Shown: one piece after another, positions 13,858-22,681 of the stretch | Numbering within the stretch: the stretch's first letter is position 1 | Layout: every line of letters starts with the position of its first letter | From: CAYGAM01 sp964347915 | GTDB taxonomy: Archaea > Thermoproteota > Nitrososphaeria > Nitrososphaerales > Nitrosopumilaceae | Assembly: GCA_964347915.1 (NCBI GenBank) | Contig: CAYGAM010000024.1 | Span: 1 to 25,188 of the forward strand | DNA length: 25,188 nt | Reading direction: 5' to 3' | The notes under the pieces: model-generated | Told to the model about the DNA's origin: nothing | What the model saw: the letters and a program-made list of their open reading frames with translations, nothing else | The model's database searches: none | Position numbers and translations under genes: made by a program

Positions 13858-16281
13858 CTAGCTTTCAGCTGATATTCTTGACTCGCCGCTCTCTTTTGTC
13901 ACTTTGAATACCGTACCAGCAAAGGTCTCCAGCTCCTTTTCGTGCGATACCAAAATTATCTGCTTTGACTCCAGCTTGTCCAAAATATCCTTCATCTTGG
14001 CAAGCTGGCTGTCGGAAAATCCGTCAGTCGGCTCGTCTAAAATGAGCAGGTTTGACTTGAGGCTGTCCGTCTCATCCCGCATGAGCGAGTTTAGGGCGAG
14101 CCTGTACGCCAGGGCTATTCCGGTCTTTTCGCCGCCGGACAGATAGCTTACGTCCTGCACAAATCCGTCCTGCCTTACGCTGGGAGTAAAGTTTTCGTCT
14201 ATTATGGTCTCTTTTGTGGGATCGTCTATCATCATGTCGTACCACATGCGGTACCTTTTGTTAAACTGCTCCTGGGTCTGCACCATGACCTGCCTTTCAA
14301 TAGTCCGCACGGACGGGACAAAGTACTTGGAAATCCACAGGCAATAGTCGTCAAGCCTGCCGTGCTCCTTTTTCCATGATGCGGCCTCTGTTATCCTTGC
14401 GCCGTACTCTGACGCTTTTTCCTTTTTGTTTTCCAGGTCCTCATTCTGCCTGCCCAGAGTCTGGTTGAGTTCGCTGCTGCGCCTCCCGCTCTCATCCAGC
14501 CTGCCCTGGCACTCTTTGATGCTTGCTGCAATGCCTGCGAATTCTGCCAGCCCGCTTTGCGCCTCGCTCTTGTCTTGTTCCAGCTGCCTGATCTCCTTTT
14601 CGGCAGACTCTATTTTCGCGCCAATTTTGAGCAGCTGTTCTGACTGCGCCTGCCTGTTTTCCTGCTTGACCAGGGCTTGGCTTTGGGCATTTTGGTATTC
14701 TACAAGCTTTTCCCGCAGTTCTGCAAGGTAGGCTGCGCTGCCTGACAGTCCCTCTGGATACTGCTCCATCTCGGCGCTAATGGAGTCTGCGTCCTGCTTT
14801 AGCTGCTCCATATTCTGCCTGTCTTTATTCAGCTCTGTTATCATCGGTATGATGCGCCGCTTTTCTTCCATTTCGCTTCTGTACGACTTTAGCCTGTCCT
14901 CGCACTCTTTGAGCGCGCCTGCGGTCCTGGCATTGTCCTCGTTCAGCTGATCAATCTCTTTTTGCGCGCCGTCTGCGATGCTGCGCATCTCAGATTCCAG
15001 TTTTGCCTTGTGCTCTTGCGTTATCTCGTTTTTGCATACATGGCACTTTGTTCCCAGCTTTGCAATCTTTTCCAATTCTGATGCGGCCAGATTCGCTTTT
15101 GCGCTCAGCTCGCCCCGCTTTTCGCTCCATTCATTCTGCTGCCTTTGAAGTTTCGCCCGCTCTGCCTCTGTATTTGCGGACATGGCTTCTGCTTTTGATA
15201 TTTCGCCCCGCAGCATTTCTACGTCCGCATCTGCAGAGCTTCCAAGATTTCCTTCCAGTTCGACTATCCTGGACTTTAGCCTTCCTGCGTCCAGCCTTGT
15301 TTCATTTTCTCTTGCCTCCAGCCTGCTCTTTCTTTCAATCTCTGCCTTGATCACACCAAGAGGAATTTCCGTAGGCTTTGCCATTCGGTTCAGCCTTTCA
15401 ATCTCTGCATCGATCTTTTTGATTATCTCATTTGATCTTGCAGCATCGCTCCTAGCTCTTGCTATCTCCTTTTGGTAGATTTCAATTTGCTTTGCAATGG
15501 ATGCAATCCTGCTTTCCAGTTCTACTGCGCTCCTGCTCTTTGCCTGCAGGGAGGCAAGCTCGTCCTTTATGGCGCGGTTTGCACTCTCCTCTTCCCTTAA
15601 TCTTGCCTTGGTTGCATCAATTATGCCTGCAAGCGATTCTGCCTCTTTTTCGCACGTCAATTTTGCCTCCCTGAGCTCTGCCAAATCTGCAAACCTTTCT
15701 GCCAGCGCGCTCATTCGAGCTTTTATCTCCTTTACGAGGCTTTCTGCATTCTCTACTGCCTGGATATAGTCTTCTATGCGAAAGGCTTTGCGAATGGTGG
15801 CCAGTCTCTTGTCTGCGTCTGCCAGAACGCTCTTCATCTCTTCCTGGGGCGTAAAGACTGCATATCGAAAGATCTTGCTCTCGGCTCTGGCGCTTACAGG
15901 CTCGTTGAACTTGAGAATGTCCATGACCCGCTTCTTTAGGTCGGTAGGGGACAGAACCTGCTTTGATCTGTTGGCAATAATGTATGATCTGCTTGAATCC
16001 TGCTGCACTGCATCATTCTTGCTTGTCAAGCCGCGGGCTATTTGATACTCCACTCCGCCAGCCTCAAAGTTCAGAGTGACGCTGCCGCTGTCCTTTTTCT
16101 TTGCCAAAAGCGCCTTGCCTCCGCCTGCCGGCAGTCCAAACAGGACAAATTCAATGCACATCAGTATGGTAGACTTGCCTGATCCAATGTCGCCTTCAAA
16201 GAGCACGATGCCCTCTGGAATGTCTATCTCTGCCGTTCCATAGCTTCGGATATTCTCAATCTTTATCTTCTTTAGTATCAT
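13858..16281 (-). CDS. rad50: Rad50 DNA repair ATPase
   Basis: This SMC-like ATPase partners Mre11 in double-strand break resection and tethering. It starts MILKKIKIENIRSYG and is 807 residues. The Walker A is GDIGSGKST at 30-38. Long heptad coiled coils rich in Glu, Lys, Ala and Leu follow, interrupted at Cys413-His-Val-Cys416 (CHVC), the zinc hook, almost exactly mid-protein. The second coil leads to the ABC signature LSGGEKTG and Walker B LLILDEPTDGF near 741-751. I chose the ATG at 16281 rather than the longer frame from 16410 because the latter overlaps Mre11 deeply and its extra residues are Cys- and Arg-rich noise. It overlaps the Mre11 end by 26 nt and is last in the operon. Confidence 0.96.
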   Translation of the reverse strand: MILKKIKIENIRSYGTAEIDIPEGIVLFEGDIGSGKSTILMCIEFVLFGLPAGGGKALLAKKKDSGSVTLNFEAGGVEYQIARGLTSKNDAVQQDSSRSYIIANRSKQVLSPTDLKKRVMDILKFNEPVSARAESKIFRYAVFTPQEEMKSVLADADKRLATIRKAFRIEDYIQAVENAESLVKEIKARMSALAERFADLAELREAKLTCEKEAESLAGIIDATKARLREEESANRAIKDELASLQAKSRSAVELESRIASIAKQIEIYQKEIARARSDAARSNEIIKKIDAEIERLNRMAKPTEIPLGVIKAEIERKSRLEARENETRLDAGRLKSRIVELEGNLGSSADADVEMLRGEISKAEAMSANTEAERAKLQRQQNEWSEKRGELSAKANLAASELEKIAKLGTKCHVCKNEITQEHKAKLESEMRSIADGAQKEIDQLNEDNARTAGALKECEDRLKSYRSEMEEKRRIIPMITELNKDRQNMEQLKQDADSISAEMEQYPEGLSGSAAYLAELREKLVEYQNAQSQALVKQENRQAQSEQLLKIGAKIESAEKEIRQLEQDKSEAQSGLAEFAGIAASIKECQGRLDESGRRSSELNQTLGRQNEDLENKKEKASEYGARITEAASWKKEHGRLDDYCLWISKYFVPSVRTIERQVMVQTQEQFNKRYRMWYDMMIDDPTKETIIDENFTPSVRQDGFVQDVSYLSGGEKTGIALAYRLALNSLMRDETDSLKSNLLILDEPTDGFSDSQLAKMKDILDKLESKQIILVSHEKELETFAGTVFKVTKESGESRISAES

Positions 16282-17527
16282 CCAGTACCAACTCCATCTC
16301 ATCCAGCGCCCTTGATCGTATCCGCTCCTCGTACTGCATCTTTTTTTCGTCTGCAATCTTTGGATTAGACAGCACGGACAGCATATTCTTTGCAAGCGAA
16401 ACTCCGGCATCGCCGCGCAGCTCGTCCCGATTCATCTTTACCTCGCCAATATTTTCTGCAAATACGTTCGCTTCAATTTCTTCCCTGCTTGATCCGCTTA
16501 CCGAAGTTATGCTGTACTCTTTTGACGAAAGCTGGTTTGTACGCATCAGCACCTCCAGCGCCCCGCCATTTACCGCCTCGGCTCTTGCCCGAGAAATATC
16601 GATATCTGCCGTCTTACCAGTCGACATTTCTCCTGCAAGCTTTAGCACCACTATCTTTCCCTCCGGGTCAATTCTGCCGATTCTCTCAAACAGCTCGTCA
16701 TTTACTAATTTCGAGTCTCTGTTCTTGCACTTGATGTCTATCATCTCGTATTCTGCGCTTTTAATTTCAACAAAATTCACGCTGGTTATGCCGCTCTCAT
16801 CCCAGTCTGCCTGGACGAATCCCCTTGCCGTTCCTTTGGCGTTGTTCTCAATATCGGATTGGTGTCCTGCAAATGGCGTCCCAGGGTACACGATATGCGG
16901 GTGTCCCTGGTATGCCTCCTGCGAGTGCTTGTGCATGTGCCCGCCTGCATGGTATGCAAAGCCGCGCGGCAAAAACGAGATCGGCATCGATTCCTGCTCG
17001 TGCTTTTCTGTCACAAATTCTGAGAGCGCGCCATGAAAGAGAAATATCTTGAATCCAGGCTCGTCCTCTAGAAATCCGGCGTCCAATTCCTTGTATATGT
17101 CAAGGTCGCGGCCAGACTTTAGCCCGTACATTCCTGCAATCTTGGCTCCCGTTCTTTGATCCGTTACAAACTTTAGCCTGATCTTTCCGTCTGCGCTCTC
17201 TGGTATTGTAACCTTTGTTACAAGATTGACTGCTGCCAGCAGGTCTATCATTGACTTTGATACGGGAGAAAAGTCGTGGCTCCCGTACACAACGTATGCA
17301 GGAATGTTCCTCTCCTGCAGCCTGGACAGCTGCTCTGCTGCAAATATGCTGGTCTCCATGTCCGGTATGTTGATGTGGAAAAAGTCGCCGCATATCAGCA
17401 TAAAGTCAGCATTTCTGGAAATGCATTCTGATATTATAGTCTCAAATGCTTTTTGCTCTATCTTTTTCAGATTCGCCTCCTTGTGGCATCCCAAATGAAC
17501 ATCGGCAGTATGGATAAATCGTCCCAA
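16256..17527 (-). CDS. mre11: Mre11 nuclease
   Basis: This is the Mn-dependent exo/endonuclease of the Mre11-Rad50 complex, 423 residues. The phosphoesterase motifs are TADVHLG (Asp9, His11), CGDFFH (Asp48), GSHD at 82-85, FLFHGAL and GGHMHKH. The third is usually GNHD; the Asn that binds metal in studied Mre11 is Ser here. The C-terminal part (after about 330) is helical and charged, as expected for the Rad50-binding region. The start is TTG at 17527, preceded by AGAGGTG within the herA 3' end, a plausible Shine-Dalgarno site. It begins 5 nt after the herA stop and overlaps rad50. Confidence 0.93.
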   Translation of the reverse strand: MGRFIHTADVHLGCHKEANLKKIEQKAFETIISECISRNADFMLICGDFFHINIPDMETSIFAAEQLSRLQERNIPAYVVYGSHDFSPVSKSMIDLLAAVNLVTKVTIPESADGKIRLKFVTDQRTGAKIAGMYGLKSGRDLDIYKELDAGFLEDEPGFKIFLFHGALSEFVTEKHEQESMPISFLPRGFAYHAGGHMHKHSQEAYQGHPHIVYPGTPFAGHQSDIENNAKGTARGFVQADWDESGITSVNFVEIKSAEYEMIDIKCKNRDSKLVNDELFERIGRIDPEGKIVVLKLAGEMSTGKTADIDISRARAEAVNGGALEVLMRTNQLSSKEYSITSVSGSSREEIEANVFAENIGEVKMNRDELRGDAGVSLAKNMLSVLSNPKIADEKKMQYEERIRSRALDEMELVLDDTKEDKD

Positions 17528-17532
17528 CGCAT

Positions 17533-19080
17533 CTACACCTCTATCGTGTCGTACGGCTCTGCCTTGCTCTTGACTGCAATCTTTTTAAATTCCGGAATCT
17601 TGATTGGTATTGCAAACGGGACAAAGATGCTGGACACGATTGCCTCGCCTTTGTCCAGGCTTGCGATATTCTTGTCGTCGCTTGAGAGGTCCTGCGAGGA
17701 CGACGCTATTATGGCGCTCCGCTCCTGCTTCATCTCGTTTCCCAGGATTATCTTTGTGTTCATGTTTGCAAGAATTGTCCTGGGTATGACGCTGGACAGC
17801 TGCGTTATGGCAGTCAGCCCTATCTTGAACTTGCGTCCCTCCTTTGCAATAATGGAATAAATGTTGTCCGTATGCGAATCTAAAACGTCGGTTCCTATTA
17901 CGCGCGGCGCCTCTTCTATTACTATTGTGACAACGGGCTTGTCCTGCAGCTTGCCGTCAGTCTTGTACCTGCGGTACTTTGAGAGCATTTTTGACGCGAT
18001 AATGTTTCCTACTATCAGCTCCGCCTCGTCGCCCATCTTTGACGTATCAAGAACTATTATCCTTCCAGATTCGATGTGCTTTACAATATCATCCACGGTT
18101 CCAATGCCCTTTGTCCCCGCATCAAATATCCTGTTTCCGGTTATGATGTTTTTGTTATCATCCACTTCCAGGCTCAATGCCAGCTTTAGCTTGCGCTGGA
18201 GCACTACCATGGTGACCTTGTTGGTGTCGTCGGCGTCGCCTGGGTCCTCCCTGAGTACCGTGCTAATCCAATCCTTGCCGTGCTTGGAATAGTATGTGCT
18301 CATGGCGCGCACCTGCGGCTCTGAAAAGCTTACTATGCCGTCAAAGTGCTCGGGTTTTATCGATTCTAGGTTTATGACCAGCACATGCGCGCCAGGCGGC
18401 GGACTTTCTGCAGTGTAGTATTTCAGGTTGTGGTCGGCCTTTGGATGATCCTTCAGTCCGAGATCATGCCTGCCGTAGTATTCGTCGTGAGCGTCAAGAA
18501 CAAGCGCGCCTATCTTGTTTGAGTTTAGGGCATGGTACAGCATTGTCTTTACCAAGTTTGACTTGCCGCGTCCCGTTGATGCAGGAATCAGAATGTGGTG
18601 GGTAAAGATCTCTTCGGCGGGAAGCCAGACGCCTACTTTGCCTATGACTTTGGTGCCGCTGCGAATGTGTCCTACAAGTATGCGGTCGTCGCCCTGCGGC
18701 AGAAACTTTAGATCATTCTCTGTTATGAGTCGAAGCTTGTTAAAGAATGTGGGCAGGCTCTTTGGCATGTTTACCTTGTCGCTCTTTGAGATGCGGGCAA
18801 GCGGCTTTATCTTGGCCAGCACATAATTGACAAATTCGGGTTCGTAGAATGCAGCGTCGATTCCCTGCTCCAAGTTTACGCCGGATCTCATCTCGCGCAT
18901 TCTGTCCTGAATTTGCGATCCATAGTCCAGCGCAAAGACTTGGAGGATCAAAAAGTCGTTTGCCTCTTCCGATACCAGCAGATCGCCTATCTCAAGGGTA
19001 ACTCCTGCTTTTTGGCGCACTATGACATCGCCAAAACCTCCTCCTACAACCTGTCCTACAACATCTACTTCGTTTGTCAT
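17533..19080 (-). CDS. herA: HerA DNA translocase
   Basis: This hexameric FtsK-HerA family ATPase pumps DNA and works with NurA and Mre11-Rad50 to make 3' overhangs for recombination. An N-terminal HAS-barrel (about 1-100, beginning with VGQVVGGGFGDVIV) precedes the RecA-like motor. The Walker A is PASTGRGKSN at 166-175 and the Walker B is ALVLDAHDEYYG near 192-203. Later family blocks are VTIVIEEAPR and GLTAITQLSSVIP, with a conserved Arg segment. It is 515 residues and full length. The ATG at 19080 is 1 nt after the nurA TGA, and the stop is 5 nt before mre11, so it is an internal operon gene. Confidence 0.95.
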   Translation of the reverse strand: MTNEVDVVGQVVGGGFGDVIVRQKAGVTLEIGDLLVSEEANDFLILQVFALDYGSQIQDRMREMRSGVNLEQGIDAAFYEPEFVNYVLAKIKPLARISKSDKVNMPKSLPTFFNKLRLITENDLKFLPQGDDRILVGHIRSGTKVIGKVGVWLPAEEIFTHHILIPASTGRGKSNLVKTMLYHALNSNKIGALVLDAHDEYYGRHDLGLKDHPKADHNLKYYTAESPPPGAHVLVINLESIKPEHFDGIVSFSEPQVRAMSTYYSKHGKDWISTVLREDPGDADDTNKVTMVVLQRKLKLALSLEVDDNKNIITGNRIFDAGTKGIGTVDDIVKHIESGRIIVLDTSKMGDEAELIVGNIIASKMLSKYRRYKTDGKLQDKPVVTIVIEEAPRVIGTDVLDSHTDNIYSIIAKEGRKFKIGLTAITQLSSVIPRTILANMNTKIILGNEMKQERSAIIASSSQDLSSDDKNIASLDKGEAIVSSIFVPFAIPIKIPEFKKIAVKSKAEPYDTIEV

Positions 19081-19081
19081 A

Positions 19082-20227
19082 TCAGCTTGTCACTCCGTTG
19101 ATCTGATCATGCGCGTTCAAAGATCTGCGCTGGTTGTATACGCTCTCCCATCCTGAGACTTTGCTTGCTTCAGCCTGCACCATGCTGCGATACAGATCGA
19201 GTTCGTTTAAGCGTACCTGCGCAAATCTGTCGGCAGATATGGCTGCATACGGATAGCCCAGCATGGAGACATCGCCGCAGTTTGCGGCCACGCTTGCCAT
19301 TACATGGTTGATCTCGCCTTTGCTCATTGCATCGTACTGGTCTCGGAGTATCTCAAACCTAAAGATGTGGCTTGAGAGAGGGTGAAACTTTGCAACCAGC
19401 ATTACGCCGCGGTCGTCAGCCGACACCTCGTCTGCCACTTTGACATACCATCTGTCGAGCTTGGTATCCTTTGATATGTCGCTTACCCGTTCCAGCAGCG
19501 GTTCGCCTGACTCTGTAAGCAGCTTGCTGCTCTTTGCCAGGCCGCACACTATTACGCCTTTTTTAAGAGCCGCATCATACACGCGCTTTGCATACTTTGA
19601 CTCGTGCTTGAAGCTGGTCTGAAGCGAGCCGTCCCTGATCAGCATGTCGCCTGCCTCCAGCTCGTCTTTTATGATGTGCTCGGCCCGCTTCCATTCCGCA
19701 TACCTTCTTGCAAGCGAACCCATCTGGTCCCAGTCGTGCTGCCTGGCCTCGCTTCTTATTGATACTAGATCCTCTTCGCTGGGCAGCAGCTTTGCATCCT
19801 CTTGATTCTGCGTGTAGAGTTTGATCGTGTATTCAATTTTTCTCTCTCCGCCTTTTTTGTTAATGCTTGCTATCACAAGCGAGTAAAATTCGGTGCGCTG
19901 CCTGGTTTTGGCCTGCTCTCTGACAGGGCCGCGGAACAGCGCAAAGTATGTGCGGTTTATAGCTACCAAAAAGCTGGGAGACTCTTCAAGCTTGCTGTTT
20001 CCGCCGTCCACAAAGGCAATCCGCTTTGGCTCCCGCACATCCGTTATCTCAACAAACTTGCCTGGCTCTATCTTGTACTTGTCGCCCCTGCTGTCCAGCA
20101 GAACATCGTTATGCGCCCTTTTTGACATCTCGCCTACAAGATCCCTTGCCAGCGCGTTTGCCGGACTGCTCAATCCGCACAACCGTCCTGCATCAATCTT
20201 CGTTCTGGTACGTTTTTCTGCATACAT
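19082..20227 (-). CDS. nurA: NurA nuclease
   Basis: This Mn-dependent 5' nuclease, an RNase H-like fold partner of HerA, is 381 residues from the chosen start. Active-site Asp74 is in FVDGGNS (a hallmark of NurA) and Asp199 is in MLIRDGSLQ; the third acidic residue is near the C-terminal helices. The longest frame begins at 20446, but I use the ATG at 20227. An AT box lies 20-28 nt before it, and the extra upstream residues (Cys-, His- and hydrophobic-rich) lack family character. It heads the nurA-herA-mre11-rad50 operon, which supports the assignment. Confidence 0.9.
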   Translation of the reverse strand: MYAEKRTRTKIDAGRLCGLSSPANALARDLVGEMSKRAHNDVLLDSRGDKYKIEPGKFVEITDVREPKRIAFVDGGNSKLEESPSFLVAINRTYFALFRGPVREQAKTRQRTEFYSLVIASINKKGGERKIEYTIKLYTQNQEDAKLLPSEEDLVSIRSEARQHDWDQMGSLARRYAEWKRAEHIIKDELEAGDMLIRDGSLQTSFKHESKYAKRVYDAALKKGVIVCGLAKSSKLLTESGEPLLERVSDISKDTKLDRWYVKVADEVSADDRGVMLVAKFHPLSSHIFRFEILRDQYDAMSKGEINHVMASVAANCGDVSMLGYPYAAISADRFAQVRLNELDLYRSMVQAEASKVSGWESVYNQRRSLNAHDQINGVTS

Positions 20228-20246
20228 GTATAATGAATAATAACTG

Positions 20247-20255
20247 GTATTTAAT
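20247..20255 (-). promoter_or_regulatory. TATA box for the nurA-herA-mre11-rad50 operon
   Basis: The minus strand reads ATTAAATAC, 20-28 nt before the ATG at 20227. This spacing suggests a very short or absent leader. Confidence 0.6.
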
Positions 20256-20545
20256 TTCCACAGCTGAACTATCAATAATGTATCGACTATGCATAGTAAA
20301 TCAAGCATTGCCGCATACCGTACGATAGCATGGCATATCCATGCATTGCTGATATTGGGGATTGCTGCATGCGATCCCGTCCGCGGCATTTTGGCTTGGC
20401 GCCTGTGTTCAACTGCGCTCTGCCTGTACGCTGGGCATGAATCCAATCATGACTTGAGAGCATGCGCCCGCCGCCTGCACTGCAGCTGCGGCAAGCAATG
20501 CATGAGCACTGCCAAATCTGTTCGTAATATGGCGCATTGGCGCGG

Positions 20546-20554
20546 ATTAATTAA
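20546..20554 (+). promoter_or_regulatory. TATA box for nadX
   Basis: ATTAATTAA lies 25-33 nt before the ATG at 20579, consistent with leaderless transcription. Confidence 0.6.
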
Positions 20555-20578
20555 GAGGCGGGCGGGATTCATAGTACC

Positions 20579-21397
20579 ATGAAGCGGATAGGGCTGCTTG
20601 GGTGCGGCGCAATCGGAACCAGGCTTGCGCTTGCGATAGATGCAAAAGAATTTCCTGCCGTACTGACTCATGTTTATGACGTTGATGCAGGAAAGTCAGA
20701 AAAGCTTGCATCCATGCTTGATGGCAGGCCGGACATTGTAGCAAACTCGCACCTGCTGTCCCTGCAGCCGGTAGATATCATAGTTGAGGCCGCATCCCAG
20801 AACGCTGTCATGGATGCAGCTCTTGGCATACTGCAGAACAGAAAAGATCTTCTGATTATGAGCGCAGGCGCGCTGCTTGACGAATCGGTATTCGAAGTTT
20901 TGAGCGAAGCGTGCAGGCAGTTCCAGCGGACAATCTATCTGCCGTCAGGAGCCATTGCAGGACTGGACGGCCTCAAGTCCGCGTCAGGCGAGCTTGAGTC
21001 TGTCACGCTTGTTACGACAAAGCATCCGGATTCGCTTCGCGGCGCAAAATTCTTTGAGGATTCCAAGATATCCTTGGACAATATCGCAGAACCGACTGTG
21101 ATATTCTCGGGCTCGGCGGGAGAGGCGGTGTCCCTATTTCCGGCAAACGTAAACGTAGCGGCGTTGCTAAGCCTGGCCGGACTAGGCGCGCGGTGCACCC
21201 GCGTGGATATCGTAGCAGATCCTTTCGCAAAAAACAATACGCACAAAATAAATGCCAAAGGAGCGTTCGGCGAGATGGCTGTTGAAATCCGGAATGTACC
21301 GGATGCAGGCAATCCAAAGACAAGCATGCTGGCAGCGCTCTCGGCCATACGCACATTGCGGCAGATCTGCAGCAACAATATCAGAATAGGAACATAG
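20579..21397 (+). CDS. nadX: L-aspartate dehydrogenase for NAD synthesis
   Basis: It oxidises L-aspartate to iminoaspartate with NAD(P), feeding quinolinate synthase in place of aspartate oxidase. The Rossmann nucleotide site is RIGLLGCGAIGTRLA at the N-terminus. The family block SGAIAGLDGLKSA follows, as does the FPANVNVAALLSLAGLG segment holding the catalytic region. The His of the C-terminal FAKNNTHKINAKG stretch matches the active-site His position of the family. At 272 residues it is full length. The start ATG is preceded by an AT box. It lies on the same strand as nadA, 287 bp upstream, each with its own promoter, and nadC is nearby, so all three steps from aspartate to nicotinate mononucleotide are here. 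Confidence 0.92.
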   Translation: MKRIGLLGCGAIGTRLALAIDAKEFPAVLTHVYDVDAGKSEKLASMLDGRPDIVANSHLLSLQPVDIIVEAASQNAVMDAALGILQNRKDLLIMSAGALLDESVFEVLSEACRQFQRTIYLPSGAIAGLDGLKSASGELESVTLVTTKHPDSLRGAKFFEDSKISLDNIAEPTVIFSGSAGEAVSLFPANVNVAALLSLAGLGARCTRVDIVADPFAKNNTHKINAKGAFGEMAVEIRNVPDAGNPKTSMLAALSAIRTLRQICSNNIRIGT

Positions 21398-21544
21398 GCG
21401 GCTTGCCGAAACAATGCTGTCCTGAATTCCTTGCAGGCTGGGACATGCTTGCGGCGCCGCTGTGCAGCGCGTCTGCATTATGCATGACGCCGCGCACGGC
21501 AAAACGCAAGTCCGGCCATGCTAATACCTGTCCGAGCTGCATTG

Positions 21545-21570
21545 TACTGCACTGTACTGCACTGCACTGC
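21545..21570 (+). repeat. Short tandem repeat of an ACTGC-type unit
   Basis: TACTGCACTG occurs twice in tandem (21545-21554, 21555-21564), followed by CACTGC. It lies in the 287-bp spacer between nadX and nadA, which otherwise shows no gene. Length could vary between strains. Confidence 0.6.
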
Positions 21571-21651
21571 ATGCGCAGATCCTGCATCATGGAAGCGGCA
21601 ATTATTGCCTGCAGCGCAAATCATGCCTGATATAATTATCACTATCATACC

Positions 21652-21659
21652 CTTTAAAT
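21652..21659 (+). promoter_or_regulatory. TATA box for nadA
   Basis: CTTTAAAT lies 26-33 nt before the ATG at 21685, giving nadA its own promoter apart from nadX. Confidence 0.6.
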
Positions 21660-21684
21660 CAAAACTCCCTCCAAATATGAGAGT

Positions 21685-22641
21685 ATGATGGTACAGCAGG
21701 CGTCATGGCTGCATGACGAAATCATCCGATTGAAGAGGGAAAAGGACGCGGTGATCCTGGCTCACAACTATCAGGTGCCCGGCGTTCAGGATGCGGCAGA
21801 CTTTGTAGGCGACTCGCTGGGGCTCGCGCGGCAGGCGGCAAAGACCGACCATGATACGATAGTATTCTGCGGCGTCCATTTTATGGCAGAGACTGCGTCA
21901 ATCATCTCGCCGGACAAGACCGTCCTGATTCCAAACCTGGATGCAGGATGCTCGCTGTCGGATGCGATAACGGCATCCGAGCTTCGGGAATGGAAGCAGA
22001 ATCACCCAGGCGCGATAGCGGTAGGATACGTCAACACTACGGCGGAAGTAAAGGCGGAGCTCGACTATTGCTGCACTTCGTCAAATGCGGTAAGCGTCAT
22101 AAACGCGATACCAAAAAACAAGGAGATTCTGTTTTTGCCGGACATGTTTCTTGGCGCGTATGCAGCCAAAGCAACTGGAAGAAAAAACATGCGCATCTGG
22201 GCCGGAGAATGCCATGTGCATGCGGGAATAACGCCGGACGATGTGAGGTCAAAGCTTGATTCATTTCGGGACGCAGACTTTGTGATACACCCTGAATGCA
22301 GCTGCACAACGCCGATGATGTACGACGCGGCTTTGGGGGAGTTTGACGGCAGGAATGTGAAAATACTCTCCACAGAAGGAATGATGAACCATGCAGCAAA
22401 GTCCAAGACAAAAAACTTTGTAGTTGCAACAGAGACTGGAATACTGTACCGGATGAGAAAAAACAACCCTGGAAAGAACTTTGTTCCGGCGTCTTCTTCT
22501 GCTGAATGCCAGTACATGAAGATGATCACGCTTGAGGGCGTCTATGATTCGCTGAGGCGGAGCCAGTTTGAGGTAAAAGTGCCGCCTAGAACGGCAGACA
22601 GGGCGCGCCTTGCAATAGAGCGAATGCTTGAGATAGCATAA
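21685..22641 (+). CDS. nadA: Quinolinate synthase A
   Basis: This [4Fe-4S] enzyme condenses iminoaspartate with dihydroxyacetone phosphate to quinolinate. It is 318 residues and built of three repeated alpha/beta domains. The likely cluster cysteines are Cys89 (DAGCSLSD), Cys176 (AGECHVH) and Cys275 (SAECQYMK), one per domain as known for the family. Other conserved blocks are LAHNYQVPGVQDAADFVGDS, VYVNTTAEVKA-like GYVNTTAEVKA, and LSTEGMMNHA. ATG 21685 and ATG 21688 are both possible starts; the first fits the AT box at 21652. It is surrounded by nadX upstream and nadC downstream. Confidence 0.96.
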   Translation: MMVQQASWLHDEIIRLKREKDAVILAHNYQVPGVQDAADFVGDSLGLARQAAKTDHDTIVFCGVHFMAETASIISPDKTVLIPNLDAGCSLSDAITASELREWKQNHPGAIAVGYVNTTAEVKAELDYCCTSSNAVSVINAIPKNKEILFLPDMFLGAYAAKATGRKNMRIWAGECHVHAGITPDDVRSKLDSFRDADFVIHPECSCTTPMMYDAALGEFDGRNVKILSTEGMMNHAAKSKTKNFVVATETGILYRMRKNNPGKNFVPASSSAECQYMKMITLEGVYDSLRRSQFEVKVPPRTADRARLAIERMLEIA

Positions 22642-22647
22642 GATATG

Positions 22648-22655
22648 GTTTAATT
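22648..22655 (+). promoter_or_regulatory. TATA-like box for the TPR gene
   Basis: GTTTAATT follows the nadA stop by 6 nt and lies 27-34 nt before the ATG at 22682, favouring that start over 22655 and 22661, which fall in or next to the box. Confidence 0.5.
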
Positions 22656-22681
22656 TGCGAATGCCTGGGCATCTGACAGGC

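Larger units (their letters stand above)
20228..20578. other. 351-bp spacer between divergent nurA and nadX
   Basis: Its ends carry the two promoters (nurA box 20247-20255, nadX box 20546-20554). The middle has no frame I trust. It contains a 6-bp inverted repeat GCATGG/CCATGC (20328-20344) and many GCAT/TGCAT words like the other spacers. No RNA gene is evident. Confidence 0.55.

Noticed and set aside
15003..15350. Several long plus-strand frames antisense to rad50
   Set aside because: They are shadows of the coiled-coil codons, rich in Ser, Leu and Phe by complementarity, with no promoter or start signal.
16282..16410. 43-codon upstream extension of Rad50
   Set aside because: It overlaps the Mre11 coding end and lacks family similarity. 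The Rad50 N-terminus MILKKIKIENIRSYG fits the ATG at 16281.
20228..20446. Upstream extension of NurA with a hydrophobic stretch
   Set aside because: The nurA AT box falls inside it, and the residues do not match NurA, so it is treated as spacer.
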